This document shows, in pieces, positions 41,763 through 50,157 of a stretch of DNA of 64,000 bases. Where the stretch lies: positions 1,116,001 through 1,180,000 of the forward strand of contig NZ_JACBYS010000001.1 in NCBI RefSeq assembly GCF_013408245.1, written 5' to 3'. Position numbers and translations under genes: made by a program. Position 1 is the first letter of the stretch. Every line of letters begins with the position of its first letter. The notes below the pieces were generated by a model. The model saw nothing but the letters and a program-made list of their open reading frames with translations, did no database searches and had not been told where the DNA came from. This DNA comes from Duganella sp. 1224 (GTDB lineage: Bacteria; Pseudomonadota; Gammaproteobacteria; Burkholderiales; Burkholderiaceae_D).

Positions 41763-42611
41763 TCAGTACTCCCGGCGGTCCGGCTTGATCTCCTGCAGGA
41801 TCGTCGTCGAAATCTCCTCGATCGACTTGGTGGTGGACGACAGCCAGCGTATCCCCTCGCGCTTCATCATCGCCTCCGCCTCATTCACCTCGTAGCGGCA
41901 GTTCTCCAGCGACGCATACTTGCTCCCCGCCCGCCGCTCGTTGCGAATCTCGGTCAAGCGCTCCGGCGTAATCGTCAGCCCGAAGATCTTCGACTTGAAC
42001 TCATACAGCGACGACGGCAGCTTGCCCCGCTCAAAATCGTCCGGAATCAGCGGATAGTTGGCCGCCTTGATCCCATACTGCATCGCCAGGTACAAACTGG
42101 TCGGCGTCTTGCCCGAGCGCGACACGCCCACCAGGATCACATCCGCCTCGGCCAGGTTCTTGTGCGACTGTCCGTCATCATGCGCCAGCGAGAAGTTGAT
42201 CGCCTCGATCCGGTTCTTGTACTCCTCGCTGTCGACGATGTTGTGCGACCGCCCGATCGTATGCGTCGACTTCACGCCCAGCTCTTGTTCCAGTGGGGCA
42301 ACAAACGTCTGGAACATGTCCATGTACATGCCCTTGCATTGCCGTATGACATCAGACAGCTGGGTATGCACCAGCGTCGAGAAAATGATCGGCCGTTGAC
42401 CATCCGTCGCAAACGCCTCATTGATCTTGCGCACCGCTTCGTGCGCCTTGTCCAGCGTGTCGATGAACGGCAGCCGCACCTGGCGGAAGCGCAATTCGAA
42501 CTGCGTCAGCACCGAGTGACCAAAGGTTTCCGCGGTAATCCCGGTGCCATCCGAGACGAAAAAGACGGTGCGGGCGGCGGCGGGAAGAGGGGGGCGTTGT
42601 TCTTGTGTCAT
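41763..42611 (-). CDS. ppsR: Phosphoenolpyruvate synthase regulatory protein (PSRP)
   Basis: A bifunctional DUF299-family kinase/pyrophosphorylase that inactivates PEP synthase by ADP-dependent phosphorylation of an active-site Thr and reverses it with phosphate. The 282-residue product has [22 protein letters not shown] at the N-terminus and the P-loop [16 protein letters not shown] in the middle, then [12 protein letters not shown] at 42611 fits family length, although no clear Shine-Dalgarno precedes it. It is divergent from its target gene ppsA across 155 bases, the classic arrangement. Confidence 0.94.
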   Translation of the reverse strand: MTQEQRPPLPAAARTVFFVSDGTGITAETFGHSVLTQFELRFRQVRLPFIDTLDKAHEAVRKINEAFATDGQRPIIFSTLVHTQLSDVIRQCKGMYMDMFQTFVAPLEQELGVKSTHTIGRSHNIVDSEEYKNRIEAINFSLAHDDGQSHKNLAEADVILVGVSRSGKTPTSLYLAMQYGIKAANYPLIPDDFERGKLPSSLYEFKSKIFGLTITPERLTEIRNERRAGSKYASLENCRYEVNEAEAMMKREGIRWLSSTTKSIEEISTTILQEIKPDRREY

Positions 42612-42766
42612 GTAGAGGCGGCTATCGGTATTGTGAATCGTCAATTCGCGCCACAGGCTGTAGAATGGGCGCCAACAGGATGCATTGTGCGGCACGGCCA
42701 CCAGAATAACAAGAACATGGGCCTGCCCGACGCCGGAAAGATTTCTATCATCAAAAAGGTGTAATT
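42612..42766. promoter_or_regulatory. Divergent ppsR/ppsA control region
   Basis: These 155 bases separate the starts of ppsR and ppsA and must hold both promoters. TAGAAT at 42661-42666 is a fair -10 for ppsA but no clear -35 lies 16-18 bases upstream. I see no strong inverted repeat of operator type. Confidence 0.45.
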
Positions 42767-45196
42767 ATGTCCAACGTAGCATTGAAGGAGCAGAACAACG
42801 AAGCGGTATACGTTGCCTCGTTTGAAAATTTGCGGATGACGGATGTGGAATCCGTCGGCGGCAAAAACGCCTCGCTAGGCGAGATGATCAGCCAGTTGGC
42901 CGGCGCCGGTGTGCGCGTGCCAGGCGGCTTTGCGACCACGGCCCAGGCGTTCCGCGACTTCCTGTCGCATAGCGTTGATGGCGGCAAGTCGCTGGCCGAC
43001 CGCATCGCCGACCGCCTGTCGGATCTCAACATCGACGACGTGCGCTCGCTGGCACAGGCCGGCGCCGAGATCCGCCAGTGGATCATCGACACGCCATTCC
43101 AGCCGCGCCTGGAAGACGAGATCCGCACCTACTACGACCAGCTGGTGGCCGATTCGTCCACCGAAGTGTCGTTCGCCGTGCGCTCGTCAGCCACCGCCGA
43201 GGACCTGCCGGACGCCTCGTTCGCCGGCCAGCAGGAGACCTTCCTCAACGTGGTCGGCATCGACAACGTGCTGGACGCGATGAAGCATGTGTTCGCGTCG
43301 CTGTACAACGACCGGGCCATCTCCTACCGCGTGCACAAGGGCTTCACCCACGCCGAAGTGGCGTTGTCGGCCGGCGTGCAGCGCATGGTGCGCTCGGACC
43401 TGGGCGCCGCCGGCGTCATGTTCACCATCGACACCGAGTCCGGTTTCAAGGATGTGGTGTTCGTCACCTCCAGCTATGGCCTGGGCGAGACGGTGGTGCA
43501 GGGCGCGGTCAATCCGGACGAGTTCTACGTCCACAAGCCGATGCTGGAAAAGGGCAAGTCGCCTGTCATCCGCCGCAACATCGGCTCGAAGCTGATCAAG
43601 ATGGAGTTCACCGCCGAAGCCAAGGCGGGCCGCTCGGTCAAGACCGTGGACGTGCCGGTCGAGCTGCGCAACCGCTACTCGCTGAACGACGAGGAAGTGG
43701 TGGAGCTGGCCAAGTACGCCGTCATCATCGAGAACCACTACGGCCGTCCGATGGACATCGAGTGGGGCAAGGATGGCCGCGACGGCAAACTGTACATCCT
43801 GCAGGCGCGTCCGGAAACCGTGAAGTCGCAGCAGAAGACCACCGACGTGCAGCAGCGCTTCAAGCTGAAGTCGTCCGGCACCGTGCTGGCCTCGGGCCGT
43901 GCGATCGGCCAGAAGATCGGCGCCGGTCCGGTGCGCGTCATCACCGACCCGTCGGAAATGGAACGCGTGCAGCCGGGCGACGTGCTGGTGGCCGATATGA
44001 CCGACCCTAACTGGGAGCCGGTGATGAAGCGCGCTTCCGCCATCGTTACCAACCGTGGCGGCCGCACCTGCCACGCGGCGATCATCGCGCGGGAGCTGGG
44101 CGTGCCGGCGGTGGTGGGCTGCGGCGATGCGACTGAAGTGCTGAAGGACGGCACCTTCGTTACCGTGTCCTGCGCCGAGGGCGACGAGGGCAAGATCTAC
44201 GACGGCCTGCTGGAAACCGAAGTGTCGGAAGTGTCGCGCGGCGAGCTGCCGAAACTGCCGACCAAGATCATGCTCAACGTCGGCAACCCGCAGCTGGCGT
44301 TCGACTTCCAGGCTGTGCCGAACGGCGGCGTGGGTCTGGCGCGCCTGGAGTTCATCATCAATAACAACATCGGCGTGCATCCGAAAGCGATTCTGGAGTA
44401 CCCGAACATTGATGCGGACCTGAAGAAAGCGGTGGAGTCGGTCGCGCGCGGCCACGCTTCGCCGAAAGCCTTCTACGTCGACAAGCTGGCCGAAGGCGTG
44501 GCGACCATCGCTGCCGCGTTCTGGCCGAAGCCGGTGATCGTGCGCCTGTCGGACTTCAAGTCCAACGAGTACAAGAAGCTGATCGGCGGTTCGCGCTACG
44601 AGCCGGATGAGGAAAATCCGATGCTGGGCTTCCGCGGCGCGGCGCGTTACCTGGCGGCCGATTTCGCCGGCGCGTTCGAAATGGAATGCGCGGCCATGAA
44701 GCGCGTGCGTAACGACATGGGCCTGACCAACGTCGAGATCATGGTGCCGTTCGTGCGCACGCTGGGCCAGGCCGAGAAGGTCGTCGACCTGCTGGCCAAG
44801 AATGGCCTGGTGCGCGGCGAGAATGGCCTGCGCCTGATCATGATGTGCGAAGTGCCGTCCAACGCGATCCTGGCGGAGCGCTTCCTGGAGCACTTCGACG
44901 GCTTTTCGATCGGTTCCAACGACCTGACCCAGCTGACCCTGGGCCTGGACCGCGATTCCGGCATGGCGCTGCTGGCGGCCGACTTCGACGAGCGCGACGA
45001 CGCGGTCAAGGCGCTGCTGTCGCAGGCGATCCAGGCCTGCCGTTCGCAAGGCAAGTACATCGGCATCTGCGGCCAGGGCCCATCGGACCACCCGGACTTC
45101 GCGGCGTGGCTGATGGAGCAGGGCATCGAGTCGATGTCGCTGAATCCTGACTCGGTGATCGACACCTGGCAGAAGCTGGCGTCGCTGCAGAAGTAG
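42767..45196 (+). CDS. ppsA: Phosphoenolpyruvate synthase
   Basis: Makes PEP from pyruvate and ATP (giving AMP and phosphate) for gluconeogenesis. The 809-residue product has the N-terminal ATP-binding domain ([39 protein letters not shown]), the phosphohistidine swivelling domain with [23 protein letters not shown] (catalytic His and the preceding regulatory Thr targeted by PpsR) and the C-terminal PEP-binding barrel ([48 protein letters not shown]). Codon use shows strong bias, consistent with good expression. A terminator follows. Confidence 0.97.
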   Translation: MSNVALKEQNNEAVYVASFENLRMTDVESVGGKNASLGEMISQLAGAGVRVPGGFATTAQAFRDFLSHSVDGGKSLADRIADRLSDLNIDDVRSLAQAGAEIRQWIIDTPFQPRLEDEIRTYYDQLVADSSTEVSFAVRSSATAEDLPDASFAGQQETFLNVVGIDNVLDAMKHVFASLYNDRAISYRVHKGFTHAEVALSAGVQRMVRSDLGAAGVMFTIDTESGFKDVVFVTSSYGLGETVVQGAVNPDEFYVHKPMLEKGKSPVIRRNIGSKLIKMEFTAEAKAGRSVKTVDVPVELRNRYSLNDEEVVELAKYAVIIENHYGRPMDIEWGKDGRDGKLYILQARPETVKSQQKTTDVQQRFKLKSSGTVLASGRAIGQKIGAGPVRVITDPSEMERVQPGDVLVADMTDPNWEPVMKRASAIVTNRGGRTCHAAIIARELGVPAVVGCGDATEVLKDGTFVTVSCAEGDEGKIYDGLLETEVSEVSRGELPKLPTKIMLNVGNPQLAFDFQAVPNGGVGLARLEFIINNNIGVHPKAILEYPNIDADLKKAVESVARGHASPKAFYVDKLAEGVATIAAAFWPKPVIVRLSDFKSNEYKKLIGGSRYEPDEENPMLGFRGAARYLAADFAGAFEMECAAMKRVRNDMGLTNVEIMVPFVRTLGQAEKVVDLLAKNGLVRGENGLRLIMMCEVPSNAILAERFLEHFDGFSIGSNDLTQLTLGLDRDSGMALLAADFDERDDAVKALLSQAIQACRSQGKYIGICGQGPSDHPDFAAWLMEQGIESMSLNPDSVIDTWQKLASLQK

Positions 45197-45280
45197 TTGA
45201 CGTTAACGGAAAATGGTATAGACTGGGGTTATCGGATTCAGTAGCAAAAAACGCTATCAATACCATCTGTCCAGCAGCAG

Positions 45281-45316
45281 AAACCCTCGCAGCCCTGACG
45301 GGACGCGGGGGTTTTT
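45281..45316 (+). terminator. Intrinsic terminator after ppsA
   Basis: AAACCCTCGC (45281-45290) pairs with GCGGGGGTTT (45305-45314; one G-U pair), the loop contains a nested CCC/GGG pair, and a T-run continues to 45316. It stands 85 bases after the ppsA stop and 22 before nfeD. Confidence 0.8.
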
Positions 45317-45337
45317 GCATTTTGAAAGGAGACCATC

Positions 45338-45760
45338 ATGAGTGACTGGAGCTACTGGCTGGCGGCCGCCGGCGTGACCGTGATCCTGGAACTGTTCAGC
45401 GGCACCTTCTATCTGCTGATGATTGCCATCGGCCTGGCGGCGGGCAGCGGCGCCGCCTTGCTCGGACTGGGTGAGGCGTTGCAGTGGCTGATCGCCGCCG
45501 TGGTCGGCGTCGGCGCCACGGTCGCCTTGCGCCGCAGCCGCTACGGACAACTGCAGCAGCGCGTGCAGGCCGAGCGCGATCCCAACGTGAACCTGGACAT
45601 TGGTCAAACCATCCATGTGCCGGCGTGGCAGGATGGCGCGGCGCGCGTGATGTATCGCGGCGCGCTGTGGGATGTGGAGTTGGCGCCCGGCAGCAGCAGC
45701 GCCCCCGGGCAGTACACGATACGCGAAGTGCGCGGCAGCCGCCTGATCGTGGCGGCGTAA
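45338..45760 (+). CDS. NfeD family membrane protein
   Basis: A 140-residue protein with two to three N-terminal membrane spans (WSYWLAAAGVTVILELFSGTF, LLMIAIGLAAGSGAALLGLG) and a C-terminal OB-fold domain (IGQTIHVPAWQDGAARVMYRG, WDVELAPG). NfeD proteins partner with SPFH/stomatin proteins in membrane microdomain organisation; the next gene encodes such a protein 21 bases downstream, confirming the pair. AAAGGAG precedes the ATG. Confidence 0.9.
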   Translation: MSDWSYWLAAAGVTVILELFSGTFYLLMIAIGLAAGSGAALLGLGEALQWLIAAVVGVGATVALRRSRYGQLQQRVQAERDPNVNLDIGQTIHVPAWQDGAARVMYRGALWDVELAPGSSSAPGQYTIREVRGSRLIVAA

Positions 45761-45781
45761 GATCAACTCACGGAGAACTAC

Positions 45782-46717
45782 ATGGACATCAGCATCGGCA
45801 ATGTCACCTTCATTCTGTTTATTCTGGCTCTGGTATTTGTTTTCAAGACGATCAACGTGGTGCCGCAGCAGCACGCGTGGGTGGTCGAGCGGCTCGGCAA
45901 GTATCACGCCACGCTGGGGCCGGGCCTCAACATCGTGATACCGTTTGTCGACCGCATCGCCTACAAGCACGTGCTGAAGGAGATCCCGCTGGACGTGCCG
46001 CCGCAGGTCTGCATCACGCGCGACAACACGCAGTTGCAGGTGGATGGCATTTTGTACTTCCAGGTAACGGACGCGATGCGCGCGTCATACGGCTCGTCCA
46101 ATTACATCGCTGCCATCACGCAGCTGGCGCAGACCACGCTACGCTCCGTCATCGGCCGCATGGAGCTGGACAAGACGTTCGAGGAGCGTGAGCACATCAA
46201 CACCACGATCGTGAACGCGATCGACGAATCGGCCGCCAACTGGGGCGTGAAGGTACTGCGCTACGAGATCAAGGACCTGACGCCGCCGAAGGAAATCCTG
46301 CACGCCATGCAGGCGCAGATCACCGCTGAGCGCGAGAAGCGCGCGCTGATCGCCGCCTCGGAAGGCCGCAAGCAGGAGCAGATCAACATCGCCAGCGGCG
46401 AGCGCGAAGCGCAGATCGCGCGCTCGGAGGGCGACAAGCAGGCTGCCATCAACCGCGCGCAAGGCCAGGCGGCGGCGATTGTGGCGCTGGCGGAAGCGAA
46501 CGCCTCGGCGTTGCGCCAGGTCGGCGCCGCGCTGCGCGAACCGGGCGGCGACGAGGCCATGAACCTCAAGGTGGCCGAGCAGTACGTGAACGCCTTCGGC
46601 CAACTGGCCAGGACCAACAATTCGATTATCATACCGGCCAATCTGGGCGACATGAGCGGGCTGATCGCCACCGCGCTGCAAGTCGTCAAAACACAAGGCA
46701 AGATCATCAAGGAGTAA
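45782..46717 (+). CDS. SPFH/Band 7 (stomatin-like, QmcA type) protein
   Basis: A 311-residue membrane-anchored protein: one N-terminal span (VTFILFILALVFVFKTI), then the Band 7 domain (VVPQQHAWVVERLGKYHATLG, LDVPPQVCITRDNTQLQVDG), an Ala/Glu-rich coiled coil (EREKRALIAASEGRKQEQIN) and a C-terminal tail. Such proteins form large rings that scaffold membrane domains and influence proteases such as FtsH. It forms a unit with nfeD upstream; the DUF4259 gene starts three bases downstream. Confidence 0.92.
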   Translation: MDISIGNVTFILFILALVFVFKTINVVPQQHAWVVERLGKYHATLGPGLNIVIPFVDRIAYKHVLKEIPLDVPPQVCITRDNTQLQVDGILYFQVTDAMRASYGSSNYIAAITQLAQTTLRSVIGRMELDKTFEEREHINTTIVNAIDESAANWGVKVLRYEIKDLTPPKEILHAMQAQITAEREKRALIAASEGRKQEQINIASGEREAQIARSEGDKQAAINRAQGQAAAIVALAEANASALRQVGAALREPGGDEAMNLKVAEQYVNAFGQLARTNNSIIIPANLGDMSGLIATALQVVKTQGKIIKE

Positions 46718-46720
46718 GAC

Positions 46721-47131
46721 ATGGGCACCTGGGCGGTAGACGCGTTCGGCAACGACTACGCGCAAGACTGGGCGGAAGACCTGCACGAGACCAGCAATCT
46801 GGACGCGGTGGAAGACACCCTCAACACCGCGCTGGACACGCCGGGCGAACTGGATGCGCCGTTCGCGGCCGAGGCCCTGGTGGCAATCGAAGTGCTGGCC
46901 CGTCTACAAGGCAAAGGCGGCCCGCGCACCGAAGACAGCGCGTCCGTCGACGAGTGGGTGGACGTGCGCAAGCCCAAGGCCAAGCCCCGCGCCGATCTGG
47001 CCGACAAGGCCATGCGCGCGCTCGACCGCATCCTGTCCGCCGACAGCGAACTGCGCCAGCTATGGGAAGAGAGCGAGCACCACGCCGAGTGGTTGGCATC
47101 GGTCGAAGACCTGCGCGCCCGCCTCAAATAA
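46721..47131 (+). CDS. DUF4259 domain-containing protein
   Basis: A 136-residue acidic soluble protein starting MGTWAVDAFGNDYAQDWAEDL, the hallmark opening of DUF4259 (a Gly-Thr-Trp start followed by an N-D-x2-x-D-W segment). The rest is helical. The family's function is unknown; members often occur near unrelated genes and in some toxin-immunity neighbourhoods. It starts three bases after the SPFH gene, so it is probably translated from the same mRNA. Palindrome D begins two bases after its stop. Confidence 0.8.
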   Translation: MGTWAVDAFGNDYAQDWAEDLHETSNLDAVEDTLNTALDTPGELDAPFAAEALVAIEVLARLQGKGGPRTEDSASVDEWVDVRKPKAKPRADLADKAMRALDRILSADSELRQLWEESEHHAEWLASVEDLRARLK

Positions 47132-47132
47132 C

Positions 47133-47222
47133 TCCGGGGTCAGGTCCTCCATTTCTACACGAGCTGTGCCGTACGCACGCGTACGGCACAGCTCGTGTAG
47201 AAATGGAGGACCTGACCCCGGA
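47133..47222. repeat. Intergenic GGGGTC palindrome D (44-bp perfect arms)
   Basis: Left arm 47133-47176 and right arm 47179-47222 are perfectly complementary over 44 bp, with only a 2-base centre (AC). The arm begins TCCGGGGTCAGGTCC and ends GTGCCGTACGC. It fills the gap between two convergent genes: the DUF4259 stop ends at 47131 and the porin stop codon occupies 47223-47225. Its inner arm shares ACACGA and TGCCGTA with palindrome C at matching positions. Confidence 0.98.
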
Positions 47223-47912
47223 TTAAAAGGCGTAGGTGAGGCCGGCGGTCCAGGCTTTGGGGGGATGGACCGGGTAGCTGCGGTAGCGCAGGCCGTCGTC
47301 GCGGCTGTGTTCGCGCGCCAGTTGCAGCGTCCAGTTGTCGAAGGGGATGGCGACGCCGAGCTTGACGTCGTAGCGCGAGCGCGCCGGCACGCCGGGCCAG
47401 ACGCCGTCGCTCAGGTTGTATAGCAGGCCGGCGTGGGCGATCAGGTTGAAGCGCGGGTGCACCGGGTAGAAGGTGTTGACTTCGCCGTACAGCACCTTGG
47501 CCCGGAAACCGAAGTAGCGCGGTGCGTAGGAGAGCCGCGCGCTGGTGCGCTCGCTGCTGACGCCGGCGTAGCATTCGTGGAAGTCGTTGAAGTGCGATTG
47601 CGTGTAAGTGATCCGGCCGCAGCCGGCATCCCAGCTCAGCGATGACGTCAGCCGGTGCGCGTAGCCGGCATACCCTTGCAGCTTGTAGCCGAAGTCGTCG
47701 CCGATGTGCATGCCGGCGACGTAGGCGCCCGCGTACCAGCCGCTGGCGCTGTCCAGATTGAGCGTGAGTTGCGGCGACGGGCTGCTGGTGCCGGCCGCCT
47801 GGCCGCGAAAGGTGTAGGCCGATTGCAGCCCGACGCTGCCGCTGAGGTCGATCTGCGCGGCGGTGGGCGCGGTCAGCGCGGCCAGCAGCAGGGGCAGGGC
47901 GCGCTGCGTCAA
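47223..47912 (-). CDS. TorF family putative porin
   Basis: The product (229 aa) has a signal peptide (MTQRALPLLLAALTAPTAAQ) and then ...LSGSVGLQSAYTFRGQAAG, the start pattern of the TIGR02001/TorF-type outer-membrane family, followed by alternating beta-barrel strands (LTLNLDSASGWYAGAYVAG, DFGYKLQGYAGYAHRL) and a C-terminal aromatic (TYAF). The start chosen is TTG at 47912, which overlaps the protease stop (TTGA); the frame runs on to 47984 but that part is antisense-like to the protease coding end. It is the last gene of the sigma-factor unit. Substrate unknown. Confidence 0.75.
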   Translation of the reverse strand: MTQRALPLLLAALTAPTAAQIDLSGSVGLQSAYTFRGQAAGTSSPSPQLTLNLDSASGWYAGAYVAGMHIGDDFGYKLQGYAGYAHRLTSSLSWDAGCGRITYTQSHFNDFHECYAGVSSERTSARLSYAPRYFGFRAKVLYGEVNTFYPVHPRFNLIAHAGLLYNLSDGVWPGVPARSRYDVKLGVAIPFDNWTLQLAREHSRDDGLRYRSYPVHPPKAWTAGLTYAF

Positions 47913-49348
47913 GGCGCGGCGCCGCGTTGGCTGAGGGTGCGGACGCAACTGAGGTCGCGCACCAGGCGGGAGATGGCGGTGCATGCGTCTATGGTAGCAG
48001 CATGCAGGGCCGCGCCCGATTGGATGAGCGCGCGCATTTGCGCCGGCGAGGCGCCGGGACGCAATTCGTCCAGCAAGGCCAGCATGCCGCTGACGTGGGC
48101 GGCGGCGTACGAGCTGCCGCTGACGAAGACCCAGCGCCCGCCCGGCGCCGAGGTGGGGATGTCGTTGCCGGGCGCCAGCAGCGGCGGATCGGCGCCGGCG
48201 CTGCCGTCGCTGTCGCCGCTCACGCGGGCCGCACTGCCGGGCTGCGCGAGGGCGATCGCGCCGGGTGCGCTGGTCAGGCGAGGGATGGGGGCGGTTTGCG
48301 CGGGCTCGAAGCGCGGTTGCGCGGCGACGGCCAGCACGCCGCGGTGGCTGGCCGGGAACGCCGCGCCGGTGGCGCGCGGGTCGATGGCGCCAACCACGCT
48401 GATGCCGCGTTCCAGCGCCACGTCGAGCAGACGGTCCAACAGCCTGTCGGGCGGGCCGGACAGGCTGAGGTTGATGATTTGCGCGCCGTTCTGGATGGCG
48501 AAGTTGATTGCCTTGCTCAGCGTGAAGCTGTTACATCGGGTGACGAGATCGCGCTGCTGCCAGCAGGCCCGCAGTCCCATCACTTTGGCGCGCGGGGCGA
48601 TGCCGAGGATGCCGCCGCCGCCAACGCGGGCGGCGATGATGCCGGCCACCGCGGTGCCGTGGTTTTCCGGCGGGGCCGGGCCGGCGTCGACGAAGTTGTT
48701 GTTCAGCGCCAGTTGGCCTTGCAGGTCGGGGTGGAAGGCGTCGATGCCGCTGTCGATCACGGCGACCTTGACGTCGCGGCCGCTGGTGTAGCGGTGGAGC
48801 TCGGCCACGTGCCAGTAGCGCGCGGCGGGCTGGACGCGGTAGAGCGGATCGCCGGCCAGTTCGGCGTCGAGATCGGCAGCGACAGCGGCGCCGGCCGTCT
48901 GGCTCATGGCCATGCCCTCAAAGCGCGCCACCGGCTGCGCCCATTCCACTTGCGGGTCGCGCGCCAACTGGGCGATCAGTTGTTCGGCGTTGGCGGTGTC
49001 CGGATAGCGCATGACGTAGCAGTCGATGCCCAGCACCGGCATGGCCCAGCCTTCGACCAGCGTCAGGCCGTGCTGGCGGGCGAGTGCCTCGGCGCGGCGC
49101 TGGCGGGCGTTACGGCTGTTGTCTTCGATGTAGCGGCCGCCGTAGCTGGCATCTGGCCGATAGTGCGTGGCGGGCAGGCGCAGCATCACCAGCAACTGGT
49201 GGTCATCGCGGTACTCGTCCTTGGCGCCCGGGCTGGCGGTTGCGGCGACATCCGTGGTGGGCAGGTCGCTTTCGGGACGGGCGGCCAGCGCCGGCGCGTG
49301 CGCGGCGGCCAGCGCGGCCCACAGCAGCAGGATGCGCAGCCATTTCAC
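47909..49348 (-). CDS. Exported S8 (subtilisin-like) serine peptidase
   Basis: A 479-residue secreted subtilase: signal peptide (MKWLRILLLWAALAAAHAPA), an I9-like propeptide at about residues 51-140 (LLVMLRLPATHYRP, ending DPQVEWAQPV), and a catalytic domain with D199 (VAVIDSGIDAFHPDL), H230 (ENHGTAVAGIIA) and S413 (SGSSYAAAHVSGML; the usual Pro after AA is Ala). The triad is complete, so activity is likely. GTG at 49348 overlaps the anti-sigma stop (GTGA) and its stop overlaps the porin TTG. Position right after a sigma/anti-sigma pair suggests a role in envelope stress signalling or as its output. Confidence 0.9.
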   Translation of the reverse strand: MKWLRILLLWAALAAAHAPALAARPESDLPTTDVAATASPGAKDEYRDDHQLLVMLRLPATHYRPDASYGGRYIEDNSRNARQRRAEALARQHGLTLVEGWAMPVLGIDCYVMRYPDTANAEQLIAQLARDPQVEWAQPVARFEGMAMSQTAGAAVAADLDAELAGDPLYRVQPAARYWHVAELHRYTSGRDVKVAVIDSGIDAFHPDLQGQLALNNNFVDAGPAPPENHGTAVAGIIAARVGGGGILGIAPRAKVMGLRACWQQRDLVTRCNSFTLSKAINFAIQNGAQIINLSLSGPPDRLLDRLLDVALERGISVVGAIDPRATGAAFPASHRGVLAVAAQPRFEPAQTAPIPRLTSAPGAIALAQPGSAARVSGDSDGSAGADPPLLAPGNDIPTSAPGGRWVFVSGSSYAAAHVSGMLALLDELRPGASPAQMRALIQSGAALHAATIDACTAISRLVRDLSCVRTLSQRGAAP

Positions 49349-50157
49349 GGCCGGGCCTCGCCATCCAGCGGCTCCGCCAGCTTGACGGCGGCGTTGGCGC
49401 GCAGCGCTTGCAGCACCTGGGCGTGGCGGTCGGCGGGCACGTTCAGCAGCCAGGCGTCTGTGACGGTGGGGCCGTCGACGATGCGGGCATTTTGCGCCTG
49501 CAGGATGCGGCGCAGTTCGCGTTCGCTGGTGTTGGGCTGGAACATGACGACCATGTTGCCGCCAGCCGCCGCGCTGGCGCCAAGGACACGGTAGGCCGGC
49601 GTGTCGTCGGGACGCAGCAGCAGGGTGCCCAGGCCGATGATGGTCACCCACTGCGCGGCAACCGCCCAGCGCAGCCACGAGGATTGGTTGGCCGCCGCCG
49701 CGCGCCACCATGCGACGCGTTGCGGCGTGCCGGGGGCGGCCGATGCGCGCTGTGTGCCCTGTGCAGCGGCGGTGTCGGCGTCGGCGGCGATGTCAGCTGG
49801 CGCGGCATGCCCGGTGGCGGTCTGGGCGGCGATGTTGGCTGGCGCGACATGCGCGGCACCGGTCGGGGCGGCAGTATTGGCTGGCGCTGTGCGTTCCTGC
49901 GGGCCGAGCGCCGGCAGCAGCCGGGCCAGCGCGCGTTCCATGTCCACGCCATCGGGCAACTGGTCGGCGCGCATCGCGGCCTCGGTGCGCATGCCGTATT
50001 CCCATTCGAGCTCGTAGCGGCACTGCGCGCAGCCCTGCAGATGCTCGTGCACGCGCCGCGTCTCGTCCGCCGATAGCTGCGCCGACGCATACCACGGCAG
50101 CAATTCGCGCACCGCCTGATGCTCCGGTATATCCAGTCTGACCACGCGCCCGCTCAT
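49345..50157 (-). CDS. Zinc-finger anti-sigma factor with a propeptide-like periplasmic domain
   Basis: The 270-residue product has an N-terminal anti-sigma domain with the ZAS motif H39-x3-C43-x2-C46 (HEHLQGCAQC), an Ala/Pro-rich linker containing three 14-residue repeats (residues 91-132), one membrane span (about 161-181, SSWLRWAVAAQWVTIIGLGTL) and a periplasmic domain (about 202-264). That domain reads NMVVMFQPN...LRRILQAQNARIVDGP...LLNVP...VLQALRANAAVKLAEPL, the pattern of subtilase I9 propeptides. It should bind the sigma factor encoded upstream, and its outer domain may bind or inhibit the S8 protease encoded downstream (inference). ATG at 50157 overlaps the sigma stop (ATGA). Confidence 0.82.
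   Translation of the reverse strand: MSGRVVRLDIPEHQAVRELLPWYASAQLSADETRRVHEHLQGCAQCRYELEWEYGMRTEAAMRADQLPDGVDMERALARLLPALGPQERTAPANTAAPTGAAHVAPANIAAQTATGHAAPADIAADADTAAAQGTQRASAAPGTPQRVAWWRAAAANQSSWLRWAVAAQWVTIIGLGTLLLRPDDTPAYRVLGASAAAGGNMVVMFQPNTSERELRRILQAQNARIVDGPTVTDAWLLNVPADRHAQVLQALRANAAVKLAEPLDGEARP
49762..49887 (-). repeat. Three 42-bp tandem repeats inside the anti-sigma gene
   Basis: Three consecutive 42-bp units encode 14-residue repeats: APANTAAPTGAAHV, APANIAAQTATGHA and APADIAADADTAAA. The units keep frame and similar DNA (each with a GTTGGCTGGCG-like core on the plus strand). They form the flexible linker between the zinc-finger domain and the membrane span. Confidence 0.85.

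Noticed and set aside
47913..47984. Upstream extension of the porin frame to an ATG at 47984
   Set aside because: It lies inside the 3' end of the S8 protease gene and encodes an Arg/Pro/His-rich stretch ahead of a good signal peptide; TTG at 47912 in a TTGA overlap fits the unit better.
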